Source of the DNA: Chlorobium sp.
GTDB taxonomy: Bacteria; Bacteroidota; Chlorobiia; Chlorobiales; Chlorobiaceae
Assembly: GCA_028278005.1 (NCBI GenBank)
Contig: JANQFD010000075.1
Location: 1 to 6,584, forward strand
Length of the DNA: 6,584 bases
Reading direction: 5' to 3'
Below, one piece after another: positions 6,255-6,584 of the stretch. The translations under genes were made by a program, and so were the position numbers. Position 1 is the stretch's first letter. The number at the start of each line of letters is the position of its first letter. The notes beneath the pieces are model-generated. The model was not told the DNA's origin, made no database searches, and was given only the letters and a program-made list of their open reading frames with translations.

Positions 6255-6318
6255 TGTTCGGCACTTGAAGGTGTTGGAGAGAAGAGAGGTCTGATCTTCT
6301 GATAACAGAAAAAAGCCT

Positions 6319-6584
6319 ATGGCAAAAACGTTTAAAGACCTGACAGTTTATCAAAAAGCGTTTGAGTTGTCAATGCAAATCTTTGAGTCAAGCAAGTTAT
6401 TTCCGGTTGAAGAACGATATTCATTGACTGATCAAATCAGAAGATCTTCAAGAGGGGTATGCACTAATCTGGCTGAGGGATACAGGAAAAGACAATACCT
6501 GGCGCATTTTCTTTCTAAGCTCTCTGATTCGGATATGGAAAACAGCGAAACGCAGGTGTGGCTCGATTTTGCTTTTCGTTGCGG
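6319..6584 (+). CDS. Four-helix-bundle protein, 23S rRNA intervening-sequence family (5' part)
   Basis: I translated from the ATG at 6319-6321 and obtained 88 complete codons to the window edge. The protein shows family signatures in order: FKDLTVYQKAFEL (5-17), FPVEERYSLTDQIRRSS (29-45), NLAEGYRKRQ (50-59), and a Ser/Glu-rich third helix leading to WLDFAFRCG. Members are usually about 115-130 residues, so most of it is present and the fourth helix is largely missing. The first members were found encoded in intervening sequences of 23S rRNA; many others are free-standing, as here, with no rRNA nearby. The accessory protein Avd of diversity-generating retroelements shares this fold, but no reverse transcriptase is visible in the window. 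The biochemical function is not established. A Met at residue 19 is an alternative start but would lose the conserved first helix. The Shine-Dalgarno is weak (AGAAAAAAG). Confidence 0.88.
   Translation, partial: MAKTFKDLTVYQKAFELSMQIFESSKLFPVEERYSLTDQIRRSSRGVCTNLAEGYRKRQYLAHFLSKLSDSDMENSETQVWLDFAFRC

Noticed and set aside
6249..6263. Stem GCCG/CGGC after the permease as a terminator
   Set aside because: Only four pairs and no following T run, so it does not meet the pattern of a rho-independent terminator.
6293..6314. Small hairpin TTCTG-ATAA-CAGAA before the four-helix gene
   Set aside because: Only five AT-rich pairs, too weak to call a terminator or regulatory structure.

Overview
This window most likely comes from a green sulfur bacterium (Chlorobi/Chlorobiaceae) or a close relative. 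The base composition is moderate, and a type 2 isopentenyl-diphosphate isomerase sits next to a short-chain prenyl diphosphate synthase with archaeal-type chain-length residues. The lineage call is inference from gene content and protein style, since no search was run.

Left part, minus strand (about 1-4835), in transcription order: fni (type 2 IPP isomerase), a polyprenyl/geranylgeranyl diphosphate synthase, dprA (ssDNA-binding RecA loader), a 249-bp gap with a possible promoter, an OmpH/Skp-like periplasmic chaperone, an LptC-like lipoprotein, and the 5' part of panD (aspartate 1-decarboxylase), which runs off the left edge. fni, the synthase and dprA are tightly packed (7-bp gap, then 11-bp overlap) and probably form one operon. 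ompH, lptC and panD are spaced 40 and 34 bp apart and probably form a second unit with its own promoter.

Right part, plus strand (4948-6584): a MacB/FtsX-like ABC transporter permease of LolC/LolE type is divergent from fni across a 112-bp AT-rich region. It has no ATPase gene beside it inside the window. A short intergenic stretch with a 7-bp tandem repeat (CAGTYNN) follows, then the 5' part of a four-helix-bundle protein gene of the 23S rRNA intervening-sequence family, cut by the right edge.

Functionally, fni and the synthase supply prenyl diphosphates (for phototroph pigments and quinones if the lineage call is right). OmpH, LptC and the LolC/E-like permease point to outer-membrane biogenesis. 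PanD makes beta-alanine for pantothenate and CoA. I found no classical mobile element, CRISPR array, rRNA or tRNA. The most unusual signals are a hairpin abutting the lptC start codon that could bring a distant strong Shine-Dalgarno sequence into position, the archaeal-looking fni/synthase pair, and the heptad repeat beside the four-helix-bundle gene. No clearly new multi-gene system is visible.
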